Shown here in pieces: positions 31,537 to 44,200 of a stretch of 64,000 nucleotides of DNA. Both the position numbers and the translations under genes were made by a program. The first letter of the stretch is position 1. Each line of letters opens with the position of its first letter. Under the pieces are notes generated by a model. The model was not told where the DNA came from. It ran no database searches and saw nothing but the letters and a program-made list of their open reading frames with translations. Origin of the DNA: Anodontia alba (lineage: Eukaryota; Mollusca; Bivalvia; Lucinida; Lucinidae); assembly GCA_964016985.1 (NCBI GenBank), contig OZ024830.1:17973691-18037690 (forward strand), written 5' to 3'.

Positions 31537-33880
31537 AAAAACAAGAGTGCCATGAGGGCCCTGTAACGCTCACCTGAGCAACATAGCACTTTGAGAGCCT
31601 GATCTAGAACTGATCAAGGCAAACATTCTGATCAAAGTTCAAAAGGATTAGATTAACAAGTAAGACAATGTAGCATGTCTAATGGACTGTGAAATAAAGG
31701 TCAAGATCAAATATGGATGACTGCACTCAAGAGGCCATGCTAAGATGTATGCATGTACTAAGTATCACTGGCTGTAAGAGCAATAGTTACTGAGAAATGA
31801 CCTAAACACAAACACTTCACAAGAACCAAATATCACTCTCTAGGACCAATAATTACTGAGAAACTGACCTAAATGGAAAAACTTAAGAGAGTCACAGGAC
31901 AGAAAACTATACATCACCTTGAAATCATCAAGACAAACATTTTGAGCAAGATTCCTGACGATCAAAAATGTGGCCTTTAGAGCATCAACAAGGTTTTCCT
32001 TTGATTTGGCCAGGTGAACTAGTTTTTGATATCAAGTGACCCAGTTTTAAACTAGACCTAGAAATCAACAAGACAAACATTTTTAGCAATATTTATGATG
32101 ATTATTTAAAACAATGTGACCTCTGGAGTGTTAACAGTTTTCTGCTGATTTGGCCAGGTCACCTAGTTTTTGACCCCATGCGACCCAGTTTCAAACTTGA
32201 CCTAGAAATGATCAAGACAAACATTTTGAGCAAGATTCATGACGATTGCTTCAAAAATGTGACCGGTAGAGTGTTAACAAGGTTTTCTGCTGATTTGGCC
32301 AGGTGACCTAGTTTTTTACCCCAAGTGACCCAGTTTCAAACTTGACCTAGAAATCATCAAGACAAACATGTTGAACAAGATTCATGATGATTACTTGAAA
32401 AATGTGACCACTAGAGTGTTAACAAGGTTTTCTGCTGATCTGGCCAGGTGACCTAGTTCTTTACCCAAGGTGACCAAGTTTCGAACCTGACCTAAAAATC
32501 ATCAAGGCAAACATTTTGAGCAAGATTCATGATGATTGCTTAAAAAATGTGACCGCTAGAGTGTTAACAAAGTTTTCTGCTGATTTGGCCTGGTGACCTA
32601 GTTTTTGAATCCAAGTGACCCAGTTTCAAACTTGACCTAGAACTCATCAAGACAAACATTTTGAGCAAGATTCATGATGATTGCTTAAAAAATGTGACTG
32701 CTAGAGTGATAACAAGATTTTACGCTGATTTGGCCAGGTGACCTAGTTTTTTGACCCCAGGTGTTCCAGTTTCGAACTTGACCTAGAAATCATCAAGACA
32801 AACATTTTGAGCCAGATTCATGATGATTGCTTCAAAAATGTGACCGCTAGAGTGTTAACAAGGTTTTCTGCTGATTTGGCCCAGTGACCTAGTTTTTGAC
32901 CCCACGTGACCCAGTTTCAAACATATCTTAGAACTCATCAAGACAAACATTTTGAGCAGCATTCATGATTATTGCTTCTAAAATGTGACCGCTAGAGTGT
33001 TAACAAGGTTTTCTGCTGGTTTGGCCTGGTGACCTAGTTTTTGACTCCACGCGACCAAGTTTCAAACTTGACCTAAAACTCATCAAGACAAACATTTTGA
33101 GCAAGATTCAGGATGATTGCTTCAAAAATGTGACCGCTAGGGTGTTAAAAAAGGTTTTCTGCTGATTTGGCCCGGGGACCTAGTTTTTGACTCCACGCGA
33201 CCCAGTTTCGAACTTGACCTAGAAATCATCAAGACAAACATTTTGAGCAAGATTCATGATGATTGCTTCAAAAATGTGACCGCTAGAGTGTTAACAAGGT
33301 TTTCTGCTGATTTGGCCCGGTGACCTAGTTTTTGACTCCAAGTGACCCAATTTTGAACTTGACCTAGAAATTATCAAGACAAACATTTTGAACAAGACTC
33401 ATGATGATTGCTTCAAAAATGTGACCGCTAGAGTGTTAACAAGGTTTTCTGCTGATCTGGCGCGGTGACCTAGTTTTTGACTCCAAGTGACCCAGTTTCG
33501 AACTTAACCTAGAAATCATCAAGACAAACATATTGAGCAAGATTCATGACGATTGCTTCAAAAATATGATCGCTAGAGTGTTTACAAGGTTTTCTGCTGA
33601 TCTGGCCCGGTGACCTAGTTTTTGACCCCAAGTGACCCAGTTTGAATTTGACCTAGATTTAATAGAGGCAAACATTTTGAGCAAGTTTCATCAAGATTGG
33701 GTCAAAACTATGACCTCTAGAGTGTTAACAAGTTATTCCTTTGATTTGACCTGGTGACCTAGTTTTTGACCCAAGTAACCCAGTATCAAATTTGACCTAG
33801 ATTTCATAGAGGCAAACATTCTGACCAAGTTTCATCAAGATTGGGTTAAAACTGTGACCTCTAGAGTATTAACTAACTAA
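31537..33880 (+). mobile_element. Modular repeat element, ~145-bp internal modules (copy 1)
   Basis: The leading edge is AAACAAGAGTGCCATGAGGG with CGCTCACCTGAGC, followed by ~380 bp of unique lead. About 14 tandem modules follow, each with AAGACAAACATTTTGAGCAA, TGTGACCGCTAGAGTGTTAA, CAAGGTTTTCTGCTGAT and GGTGACCTAGTTTTTGA. This copy stops without the 3' end seen in copies 2 and 3. A fixed leading edge with satellite-like core modules resembles bivalve pearl-type (Helitron-like) elements; that assignment is inference. No protein is encoded. Confidence 0.8.
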
Positions 33881-34022
33881 TTGTTGAAAATAAGACGAAA
33901 TTTTATGAAATTCGTCTGCTAGGCAAAATTCGCACCTTCTTGTAAACGTGTTTTCAAACCACATAATATATGGATATTAATGACGGCGATGAAATCTAGT
34001 ACGGTAAACGTCAATGACACCG

Positions 34023-35438
34023 CATCATGAAAACATAATTTTGACCCCCTTAAACCCCCACTTTTATACAGTAAAACTAAGGTTTACAGTGGTATACAAT
34101 TTATTTCTTATTTCCGCTCAAATACATAGATTGTGGGTACTTGTTAGAACAAGGCGGTTCTAACAAGAACCCACAATTTAGTTTTTGAGAAGAAATAGGA
34201 AAAATATCAGAGGTTTTTATCTGAAAAATTATGGTTTTTGGAGGTGAAATTTTTTTGGATTTGAATCTATGTATTTCCAATGGTACGGTTTCCACCAAAA
34301 TTTATGATAAACGAGACGATTTTGATTTTGATATAGTCAATTTCCCTTTTCTGGATGGCGATGTCCCCCGGCGTACCTCATATGGGGTATACATATCTCA
34401 ACTTATTAGATTCGCCAGAGCTTCTTCAAATCTTAATGACTTTAACTACCGTAATAAAGCCCTTACTGCCAAACTTCTTAGGCAGGACTATCGTTATTTT
34501 AAATTCGAAATTTTATCGCAGACACAGTGCCTTGTTAGAAAAATATTGCGTCAGTCTGAAAACACTTCTGCAACAAGGTATATCGGAACCAGAATTTTAC
34601 GGTGACTTAGTGTATAGAGTTAGAAAATTGTAGGTAAATCTAACTTTTCGGAGCAATTCTAAAAACTTATTAACTGTTATAAAAGAATTGGCTATAGCCT
34701 GGATATTATGCGGCAGACTGCATGCCTAGTTGTCAACCCAATCATTGTTGATGGCGAAGCTTCACTCTTTAATTGCACGACGGCGGTTCGAGCGTCAGAC
34801 CCAATGACGGCCTCTTCGTAATACTTTAACCAGTGGGTTGGGGCTTGACGATACGTCTTTGGCTTGGCCCGCCGTGGTTCAATTACTGGTTTTCATTTAC
34901 TCTGGCATACAGTAGAATTAGCCATGTGTACTTGTCTTTGTTTATTATAGTGATTAATTTGATGTTTGTGTTTTCGCTTTGATGCATTGACTGAGTTGAT
35001 GGCCTTTATGCAAACCGAATTTTTATGTGTTTCTGTATTAAGAGTAGCATCGGCACCCAGGATGAAGTTAGCTGGCTGTGGAAGTGCTTTGAGCCCCCCG
35101 AAGGTTTGCTCTTTTGACCGTTCTGGGGCGGTGGTCCCGGTGTTACTTACTCTTTGTTGCTTTGTGGTTTATTCTACGAGGCGATTTGTTGTGTGTCTTT
35201 CCATGTGTCATTTTGTTCTTGTGTTTTCAGTCCTTTTAGTATTGCGATTACCTCGCTTGGGGAAGAGAGAGCTAATTTTAGTGCTTTTCGTACGTTTGTT
35301 TGATTTGTGCTTGTTTGGATTTGTCGGTTTCCTCTTCCTCTTGGGGTCTGGGAAGGGCTGCGGTTTGTGATTGTGGCACTCCCTGGACTTTTCTCTTACC
35401 TTTTTTCTATATATTTGAATAGGCGTATTTTCGTAATG
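34023..35438 (-). mobile_element. Fold-back MITE (copy 9) opened by an RT-element insertion
   Basis: The left part (34023-34254) begins CATCATGAAAACATAATTTT, has a deleted hairpin loop and reaches GGAGGTGAAATTTTT. The right end (about 35404-35438, TATATTTGAATAGGCGTATT and TTTCGTAATG) lies 1.15 kb away. The two join into a standard element. Between them sits an RT-element fragment. Confidence 0.82.
34255..35404 (+). pseudogene. 5'-truncated retroelement: C-terminal segment and 3' UTR
   Basis: The + frame from 34255 reads LDLNLCISNGTVSTKIYDKR, then DDFDFDIVNFPFLDGDVP, SYGVYISQLIRFARASS and LTAKLL; after a frameshift near 34510 it continues SKFYRRHSALLEKY and SEPEFYGDLVYRVRKL-stop (34633). This block, SYGVYISQLIRFAR with YDKRDDF, is one I know from many animal genomes directly downstream of a reverse transcriptase palm; Penelope-like is possible, but the family is unsure. 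The palm itself is missing. About 770 bp of non-coding 3' tail follows, ending in a T-run at the MITE junction. Confidence 0.7.
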
Positions 35439-35735
35439 GATGGATCGTTTACCGTGGCTGGTTAGAACTCTTTTTTTGTCCTTAGGAAATTCTTCAGATA
35501 GCTCAAACATAAATATTTAGGGAAGTTTTCTGACTTCATCGTGAAAAATGTGTACTCGTTCGAATCGCCTCATCGAGGTGGTTATAATAAGTACACTCAA
35601 CACACCAGTATTTTATAGAAGGTCGTAAAAGACATCCTTAAATTATTCCCATTTACCTATGGCTATGATTAACCCTAAAACTACCCATAACCCTGGCAAT
35701 TGTCCAAAAGATATTCGACTCGGTGGTCTAGTGAG
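35439..35735. mobile_element. Degraded pogo-type MITE
   Basis: GGATCGTTTACCGTGGCTGG, GAAATTCTTCAGATAGCTCA, a central GTACTCGTTCGAATCGCCTC hairpin and CAAAAGATATTCGACTCGG follow the order of 16348-16706. Neither terminal CAGT is intact. It abuts the right end of fold-back copy 9. Confidence 0.6.
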
Positions 35736-36255
35736 GAAGTTTTTTGCAGTTTCATATAATATTTTTTTTTGATTATGCAAGAATCTGAAACCGGGGATTC
35801 TTTGAAAATTTACAACAAAATGAAACGAAAGATTAGCGTAAAGCCGATCCGAGTTCGATTGAGATTGTTCATTAGGGTCAATTAAACAAGAGATCCTAGC
35901 TGGTATAATTCGCTCCAGATCTAGATGACAAATACTGAAACAATGACAACTAAAGAAGCCCTTGCCTCTCTAAAAATTCAAGCAGTGACTTCAAATTTGA
36001 ATTTGATGCATTTATGCAGCACCCTTTCCAACATTAATATAGCCTGAAAGTTTCTCAAGACACAATTTTCGACACTTAGCACCCTGGATAATAGTGTCAT
36101 CAGACGACATTTTGAAATATTTTTCTTCTTTTTCACATGAAAGTGAATATTCTAAGGTACTTACAAAGTACATGTTATTTCTATGTATGTCCAGCTGTGG
36201 TTTCAACAGGTAACTTCATGTACGTTTAGGCTTTGGACTCTGGGTAAAATTTTGA
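35736..36255. other. Gene 2 intron, mostly unrecognised
   Basis: A CAGACGACATTTTGAAATA motif near 36095 suggests another fragment of the CAGCAGACGA family. Otherwise AT-rich DNA with no feature. Confidence 0.45.
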
Positions 36256-36412
36256 GCAGACGACGTTTTCAAATATATTTTTTTTTATTTTTCTTAGAAA
36301 ACTGTATTTGACATTTCATGTGAATTGTCTCCATTGGGGATAATTCGCATGAAATGTCTCATACTGTTTTCTGGGAAAATAAGAAAAATATAATCAATTT
36401 GCCGTAAGCTGA
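36256..36412. repeat. CAGCAGACGA-type MITE, complete
   Basis: The left end GAGCAGACGACGTTTTC, an inner hairpin (TTTCATGTGAATTGTCTCC / GGGATAATTCGCATGAAATG) and the right end TTTGCCGTAAGCTGA match the family at 1072, 2677 and 20108. About 157 bp. Confidence 0.7.
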
Positions 36413-36584
36413 ATTAGCCCCGAGAGTAGTAAAGGTAAACACGCCTGTATAATGTAAACCGATCATCAGATGGGAAAATACCGTATTCACCCTAATTACC
36501 GCACATACACCTATAGGTGCAGAGTCAGACAGTTCCATAGTTTTCAGATACTTCCAGAGTACTCCTTGTCTACTTCTGTATAGA

Positions 36585-36695
36585 GACATATGTTGCGGGT
36601 ACCCATTTGAATTGCATCGACTTGTCACCAATCTAAGCACTAATCATAGTGTACATTGCCTAATATATGTACCCACAATATATGCTTTTATAAAG
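36585..36695. repeat. Hairpin element whose centre is replaced by a 40-base copy of 30535-30574
   Basis: The left arm is ATATGTTGCGGGTACCC followed by ATTTGAATTGCATCGA; the right arm is TATGTACCCACAATATATG. In the middle, 36624-36663, is an exact 40-base duplicate of 30535-30574, beginning GTCACCAATCTAAGCAC. The right arm has lost its inner part. An AATCAGAAAAAAAT edge follows, as in related hairpins. Confidence 0.85.
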
Positions 36696-36825
36696 AAAAT
36701 CAGAAAAAAATCGCATTAACATCATCAAAATAAGTCATTTGCTGATCCTTTTAAAAGTGTATCCTTAGTAACTAAGTAGATACATATTTTACCATAAGTT
36801 TTCCCAGTAATTTAAAACAATTTAA

Positions 36826-38796
36826 AACAAGAGGGCCATGATGGCCCTGTAACGCTCACCTGAGCACTTTGAGAACCTGATCTAGAACCGATCAAGGCAA
36901 ACATTCTGATCAAAGTTCAAAATGATTATATTAACAAGTAAGACAATGTAGCATGTCTAATGGACTGTGAAATAAAGGTCAAGGTCAAGTATGGATGACT
37001 GCACTCAAGAGGCCATGCTAAGATGTATGCATGCACTAAGTATCACTGGCTGTAGAAGCAATAATACTGAGAAACTGACCTAAACACAAACACTTCACAA
37101 GTACGAAATATCACTCCAATATCACACCAATAGTTACTGAGAAACTGATCTAAACGGAAAAACTTAAGAGAGTCACTGGACAGAAAACTACACATCACCT
37201 TGAAATCATCAAGACAAACATTTTGAGCAAGATTCATGATGATAACTTCAAAAATGTGACCTCTAGAGCATCAACAAGGTTTTCATTTGATTTGGCCAGG
37301 TGAACTAGTTTCTGATAACAAGTGACCCAGTTTTAAACTAGACCAAGAAATCAGCAAGACAAACATTTTGAGCAATATTTATGATGATTATTTAAAAAAT
37401 GTGACAGTTTTCTGCTGATTTGGCCTGGTGACCTAGTTTTTGACCCTATGTGACCCAGTTTCAAACTTGACCTAGAAATCATTAAGACAAACATTTTGAG
37501 CAAGATTCATGATGATGGCTTCAAAAATGTGACCGCTAGAGTGTTAACAAGGTTTTCTGCTGACTTGGCCAGGTGACCTAGTTTTTTACCCCAAGTGACC
37601 CAGTTTCAAACTTGACCTAGAAATCACCAAGACAAACCTGTTGAGCAAGCTTCATGATGATTACTTGAAAAATGTGACCACTAGAGTGTTAACAAGGTTT
37701 TCCGCTGATCTGGCCAGGTGACCTTGTTTTTGACCCCAGGTGACCCAGGTTCAAACCTGACCTAAAAATCAACAAGACAAACATTTTGAGCAAGATTCAT
37801 GATGATTGCTTAAAAAATGTGACCACTAGAGTGTTAACAAAGTTTTCTGCTGATTTGGCCCGGTGACCTAGTTTTTGACTCCAAGTGACCCAGTTTCGAA
37901 CTTGACCTAAAATTCATCAAGACAAACAATTTGAGAAGATTTATGATGATTGCTTCAAAAATGTGACCCCTAGAGTGATAACAAGATTTTCCATTGATTT
38001 GACCAGGTGACCTAGTTTTTGATCCAAGGTGACCCAGTTTCGAACTTGACCTAGAAATCATCAAGACAAACATTTTGAGCAAGATTCATGATGACTGCTT
38101 CAAAAATGTGACCGCTAGAGTGTTAACAAGGTTTTCTGCTGATTTGGCCTGGTGACCTAGTTTTTGATCCCAAGTTACCCAGTTCCGAACTTTAACTAAT
38201 CAAGACAAACATTTTGAGCAAGATTCATGATGATTGCTTGAAAAATGTGACCGCTAGAGTGTTAACAAGGTTTTCTGCTGATCTGCCAGGTGACCTAGTT
38301 TTTGATCCCAAGTGACCCAGTTTCGAACTTGACCTAGAACTCATCAAGACAAACATATTAAGCAAGATTCATGATGATTGCTTGAACAATGTGACCGCTA
38401 GAATGTTAACAAGGTTTTCTGCTGATCTGGCCCTGTGACCTAGTTTTTGACCCCAAGTGACCCAGTTTCAACTTGACCTAGATTTAATAGAGGCAAACAT
38501 TTTGAGCATGATTCATTAAGATTGGGGCAAAACTATGACCTCTAGAGTGTTAACAAGTTTTTCCTTTGATTTGACCTGGTGACCTAGTTTTTGACCCCAA
38601 GTAACCCAGTATCGAATTTGACCTAGATTTCATAGAGGCAAACATTCTGACCTAGTTTCATCAAGATTGGGTCAAAACTGTGACCTCTAGAGTGTTAACA
38701 AACCAATTGTTGACGACGGACGACGACGGTCGACGACGGATGACGGACAGAGGGTGATGACAATAGCTCATCCTGAGCTTTTGCTCAGGTGAACTA
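36826..38796 (+). mobile_element. Modular repeat element (copy 2), both ends present
   Basis: The leading edge is AACAAGAGGGCCATGATGGC with CGCTCACCTGAGC. The unique lead is nearly identical to that of copy 1, then come about 11 modules of ~145 bp. The 3' end has GACGACGGACGACGACGG runs, AGAGGGTGATGACAATAGC and a TGAGCTTTTGCTCAGGTGAA hairpin. CTCACCTGAGC and GCTCAGGTGA at the two ends are inverted. Confidence 0.85.
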
Positions 38797-39855
38797 AAAA
38801 AAAACCTAAGCGCACAGTGGAGTAATTAGGTCGAATACGGTATGTTTGTATTATTATGTTTCACTGAGGCACATAGAACAAACACTAGAACCTTAGAAAT
38901 GTCAGTAGTAAGACACCATTTTTTTTATAATCCTGTTTGATAACGCTCTACAATAAAACCAAAATAATATCATTACTATAAAGACTAGTAGTGACTAACC
39001 TTTATAGTCATGATGTTATTCTTTGTTTTATTTTAGTGGATTTTCAAACAGGATTTTTATACAAAAATATTTAGTCATTGGAGACTGGAGCCAGTCTAGG
39101 TCAGAAGTAAATATGTATTGGAACGGGAGGATGTTCAATCGATTTTACTGCGAACATGCATCAAATATTGTAAAAATACAGAGTGACTGTTCAGCTCATA
39201 TACAGCCTCCTTAGATCAGTGAAATGTCACAGTAAAAAATCAAAGGGCTGAATAGCCCTAAAATGACAGATTCTATGAAAAACTAATAAATTCCCGGTAT
39301 CATTCTGTTCTCCATTTAAGTTTGTAAGACGCTTCTTCGTCGAAAAAAACGACCTATAGCGAACAACAAAGGCGCTGATCAGCGTGCGCGGATGCGCAGG
39401 CTGATCTGCTCCTTTGTTGTTCACACATATATTAAGGCGTGTTTTCTCAGCGACTCTCGCCATAGATCAAGCACAAGTTGCACTACTTTTGTATGGACAG
39501 CTCTTCAATGGCGTACTAATATACACACACTGAAACACTGGGTCTACTTTTGTGCGCGGATAAATACGAAATTGAATAGTAGCCACCTTCTCTAAAAACC
39601 GTGCGTGGCAACGAAGAATGACAGATAGAATTTGTCATTAAAACGAGTAAATCAAATTAACACTTTCAGCCATGCAGACCAAAACAACGTTTTTCCAAAC
39701 ATTGTGGATCCCGTCTCATCAAGATCAACATTGTTTGCTATTCTGTTTTAATTTTTTGCTGAGATCCCATTTAGGAACACTTGTTCTGACCAACTTCAAA
39801 GATGGAAGAGTCTATTTTAGAAACTCAAAGACGTAAGGGTTAAACCACTGTGATA
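38797..39855. other. Gene 2 intron, no gene recognised
   Basis: Includes a small hairpin (39360-39425, GAACAACAAAGGCGCTGATC / GATCTGCTCCTTTGTTGTTC) with GCGCGGATGCGC at its tip. The 63-codon + frame at 39023-39214 has two Cys but no recognisable domain or matching splice phase; I leave it uncalled. Confidence 0.45.
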
Positions 39856-40195
39856 CAGTAATTCCTCGATGACTCGAACACCGATGGCTCTTTAACCTTG
39901 GACGATTCGAACTCGTTTTTGAGTACCTACGAAATTCTTCCGATAGCTGAAGACAACACATATTTAGGTAAATTTTCTTATTTTATCATGAAATTGTATG
40001 TGGTATGTACTCATAGAATAGCCTCATCTAGGCGATTCTAATGAGTAATTACCACATACCATTATTGTGTAGAAGATGAAAAAGACTTTCCTAAATTACC
40101 ACAATTTGCTTCCTGACATGGCACCATGATTAACCCAAGTAACTACCTCTGCCTCGAAAAAATTCCATGACCCCAAAGCCATTAAGGTTTTACTG
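39856..40195 (+). mobile_element. pogo-type MITE
   Basis: Ends CAGTAATTCCTCGATGACTC and, inverted, AAGGTTTTACTG, with TA on both sides (39854-39855, 40196-40197). 340 bp. The central hairpin, GTATGTACTCATAGAATAGC / GGCGATTCTAATGAGTAATT, resembles that at 16348-16706. Confidence 0.88.
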
Positions 40196-40690
40196 TATAT
40201 GCTTATGGTTAACCCATCGTAGTCGGGAGACCCCTAAAAGGGTAACTGACAAACAGTGCAGACCCAGATCAGACGCCGCAGAATGCGGCGTCTGATCAGG
40301 GTCTTCACTGTTTGCAAATAGTTTAGCCATTTTTCTCTAGGAATATCTAAATCTCATAGCCTGACCTACCTAAACTTGAAATTGGACTCTTCCGATATAT
40401 AGTGGGGTGAGTTCATACAGTCTACAATGGGTTAAGCAAGCACTCTCGAGTACATGATGTCGGTATACTGGCGAATAACAGCATCTCATTTTAACACTTT
40501 CTCCCCAGAGTTTCTGAAATGAATTCTTCGACTCTGAAACTTGACTCATCCATAGTTCAAAGTAGGGAGTTCCGACAAAATATCAGAATGACAAATGGTT
40601 TAGATCCTGTTGAGACTGCTCGTTGCGAACCGTCTCATCTGGATCTGTACTGATTGCAAAGGTATCTGCTTTGGTCTGTAGGACTGGAAG
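40196..40690. other. Gene 2 intron with CAAACAGTG palindromes
   Basis: Two short hairpins (40245-40318, GACCCAGATCAGACGCCGC / GCGGCGTCTGATCAGGGTC; and 40590-40660, degraded). Both belong to the short palindrome family. Otherwise nothing seen. Confidence 0.55.
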
Positions 40691-40933
40691 CATTACGAAA
40701 ACACGCCTATTCAAATATATTGAAAATTTCACCACCAAAAAAAATGGAAGTTTTCAGATAAAAATTCTGATTTTTTTTATATTTGTGCACCGCTGAGGCG
40801 GTTCTAGCGAGTACCCACAATCTATGTTTTTGAGCAGAAATAAGAAAAATAATGTATACCCCATGTAAACCCGTTTTACTATATGAAAGTGGGGTTTAAG
40901 GAGGTCAAAATTTATAGGTATGTTTTCGCGATG
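40691..40933 (+). mobile_element. Fold-back MITE (copy 10) missing one hairpin arm
   Basis: Ends CATTACGAAAACACGCCTAT and GTATGTTTTCGCGATG. The left arm of the palindrome is gone: TTTGTGCACCG is followed directly by CTGAGGCGGTTCTAGCGAGT. This is the only copy here with a lost arm; its surviving arm has acquired a substitution. Confidence 0.85.
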
Positions 40934-41203
40934 GGGTTAGTATATTAAAAAATCTACCAATGTTACCCGTTCCCGTAAACCTTTCGCCCCTAAGTTTCAG
41001 AAGTGGACTCCTTCATCTTGCAAATGGGGATGTCAGTCAAACATTAAACTAGAGTGGCAACCAGTGCAGGTCCAGATGATACGGCTCATTTACACTGTTT
41101 GTATTGGTATTTTGTTTAGTCTGCAGAACTGACAGGGTTAACATCTGTAATACCAGCCCGACGGCATCAAGCACTAGAAATTGCGACTGCCGCTACAAGT
41201 AAG

Positions 41204-44200
41204 AAAACATAACTATCCGAATGGCACCAAGCACTACACATTGCGACTACTGCTACAAGTAAGAAGAAAACAAACCTGTCCGAACGGCACCACTCATACT
41301 ACTCATTGTAACTGCTGCTACAAGTAAGAAGAAAACAGACCTGTCCGAACGGCACCACTCATACTACTCATTGTAACTGCTGCTACAAGTAAGATAAAAT
41401 CAAACCTGTCCGAACGGCACCACTCATACTACTCATTGTAACTGCTGCTACAAATAAGAAGAAAACAAACTTGTCCGAACGGCACCACTCATACTACTCA
41501 TTGTAACTGCTGCTACAAGTAAGAAGAAAACAGACCTGTCCGAACGGCACCACTCATACTACTCATTGTAACTGCTGCTACAAGTAAGAAGAAAACAAAC
41601 CTGTCCGAACGGCACCACTCATACTACTCATTGTAACTGCTGCTACAAGTAAGAAGAAAACAAACTTGTCCGAACGGCACCACTCATACTACTCATTGTA
41701 ACTGCTGCTACAAGTAAGAAGAAAACAGACCTGTCTGAACGGCACAACTCATACTACTCATTGTAACTGCTGCTACAAGTAAGAAGAAAACAAACCTGTC
41801 CGAACGACACCACTCATACTACTCATTGTAACTGCTGCTACAAGTAAGAAGAAAACAAACCTGTCCGAACGGCACCACTCGTACTACTCATTGTAACTGC
41901 TGCTACAAGTAAGAAGAAAACGGACCTGTCCGAACGGCACCACTCATACTACTCATTGTAACTGCTGCTACAAGTAAGAAGAAAACAAACCTGTCCGAAC
42001 GGCACCACTCATACTACTCATTGTAACTTCTGCTACAAGTAAGAAGAAAATAGACCTGTCCGAACGGCACCACTCAAACTACTCATTGTAACGGCTGCTA
42101 CAAGTAAGATAAAATCAAACCTGTCCGAACGGCACCACTCATACTACTCATTGTAACTGCTGCTACAAGTAAGAAGAAAACAAACCTGTCCGAACAGCAC
42201 CACTCATACTACTCATTGTAACTGCTGCTACAAGTAAGAAGAAAACAGACCTGTCCGAACGGCACCACTCATACTTCTCATTGTAACTGCTGCTACAAGT
42301 AAGAAGAAAACAAACCTGTCCGAACGGCACCACTCATACTACTCATTGTAACTGCTGCTACAAGTAAGAAGAAAACAAACCTGTCCGAACGGCACCACTC
42401 ATACTACTCATTGTAACTGCTGCTACAAGTAAGAAGAAAACAGACCTGTCCGAACGGCACCACTCATACTACTCATTGTAACTGCTGCTACAAGTAAGAA
42501 GAAAACAGATCTGTCCGAACGGCACCACTCATACTACTCATTGTAACTGCTGCTAAAAGTAAGAAGAAAACAAACCTGTCCGAACGGCACCACTCATACT
42601 ACTCATTGTAACTGCTGCTACAAGTAAGAAGAAAACAGACCTGTCCGAACGACACCACTCATACTACTCATTGTAACTGCTGCTACAAGTAAGAAGAAAA
42701 CAAACCTGTCCGAATGGCACCACTCATACTACTCATTGTAACTGCTGCTACAAGTAAGAAGAAAACAGACCTGTCCGAACGGCACCACTCATACTACTCA
42801 TTGTAACTCCTGCTACAAGTAAGAAGAAAACAGACTTGTCCGAACGGCACCACTCATACTACCCATTGTAACTGCTGCTACAAGTAAGAAGAAAACAGAC
42901 CTGTCCGAACGGCACTACTCATACTACTCATTGTAACTGCTGCTACAAGTAAGAAGAAAATAAACCTGTCCAACGGCACCAATAACTACAAATTGCGTCT
43001 GCTGCTGCAAGTAAGAAGAAAATATTCCTGCCTGAACGGCACCAATCATTACGCATTGTGACTGCTGCTGCAATTAAGAACAAAATATACCTGCCTGAAC
43101 GGCATCAAACACTACACACTGCGACTGATGCTACAAGTAAGAACGAAACCGAGCTTTCCGAACGGCACAAAGCACTACAAATTACGACTGATGCTACAAG
43201 TAAGAAGAAAACATACCTGCACAAACGGCACCAAGCACTACACATTGCGACTGCTGCTGCAAGTAAGAAGAAAACATATCTGCCCAAACGGCACCAATCT
43301 ACAACAAATTGCATCTGCTGCTGCAAGTAAGCATAAAACAGAGCGGTCTGAATGGCACCAAGTACTACAAATTGCGACTGATGCTACAAGTACGAAAACA
43401 TACCTGCACGAACGGCACCAAGCACTACACATTGCGACTGCTGCTGCAAGTAGGAATAAAAACATATCTGCCCGAACGGCACCAATCTACAACAAATTGC
43501 ATCTGCTGCTACAAGTAAAAAGAAAACAGAGCTGTCCGAACAGTACCAATCACTACATATTGCGACTGCAATCTCAAGTGAGAAGAAAACGTACCTGCCC
43601 GAACGGCACCAATCACTACCTATTGTGTCTGCTGCTGCAAGTTAAAAGAAAACTGACCTGTCCGAACAACAACAGGCACTACAAATTGTGACTGTAGGGA
43701 TGAAAAGGTTACCATATTGAATATCTACAAATGTTTCCTGTTCCCTTAACCCTTTCGCCCCTGAGTTTCAGAAGTGGACGGGGATGTCAGTGAAACATTT
43801 AAAGCTAGGATGGCAACTAGTGCAGATCCAGATGAGACGCCTCATCTACACTGTATTGGCATTTTGTTTAGTCTGCAGGGCCGAAAGTGTAACGTCTTAC
43901 CTGCCCGAATGGCTTCAAGCACTAGACATTGCGACTGCCGCTAAAAGTAAGAAAACATAGCTATCAGAACGGCATCAAGCACTACACATTGTGACTGCTG
44001 CTGCAAGTAAGAAGAAAACAGACCTGTCCGAACGGCACCAATCATACTACATATTGTGACTGCTGCTACAAGTAAGAAGAAAATAATACCTGGCCGAACG
44101 GTATCAATAACTACAAATTGCGTCTGCTGCTGCAAGTAAGAAGAAAACAGACCTGTCTGAACGGCACCAATCATTACGCATTGAGACTGCTGCTACAAGT

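Noticed and set aside
34966..35370. 134-codon hydrophobic ORF
   Set aside because: It lies in the 3' non-coding tail of the truncated retroelement; composition is T-rich and no domain is seen.
39023..39214. Possible 63-codon exon or small secreted protein
   Set aside because: No signal peptide, no sushi pattern and no splice phase compatible with either gene; on the opposite strand to gene 2's intron.
41204..42972. Regular 65-bp array as a CRISPR-like locus
   Set aside because: There are no variable spacers; whole units are repeated and derive from an exon. The DNA is eukaryotic.
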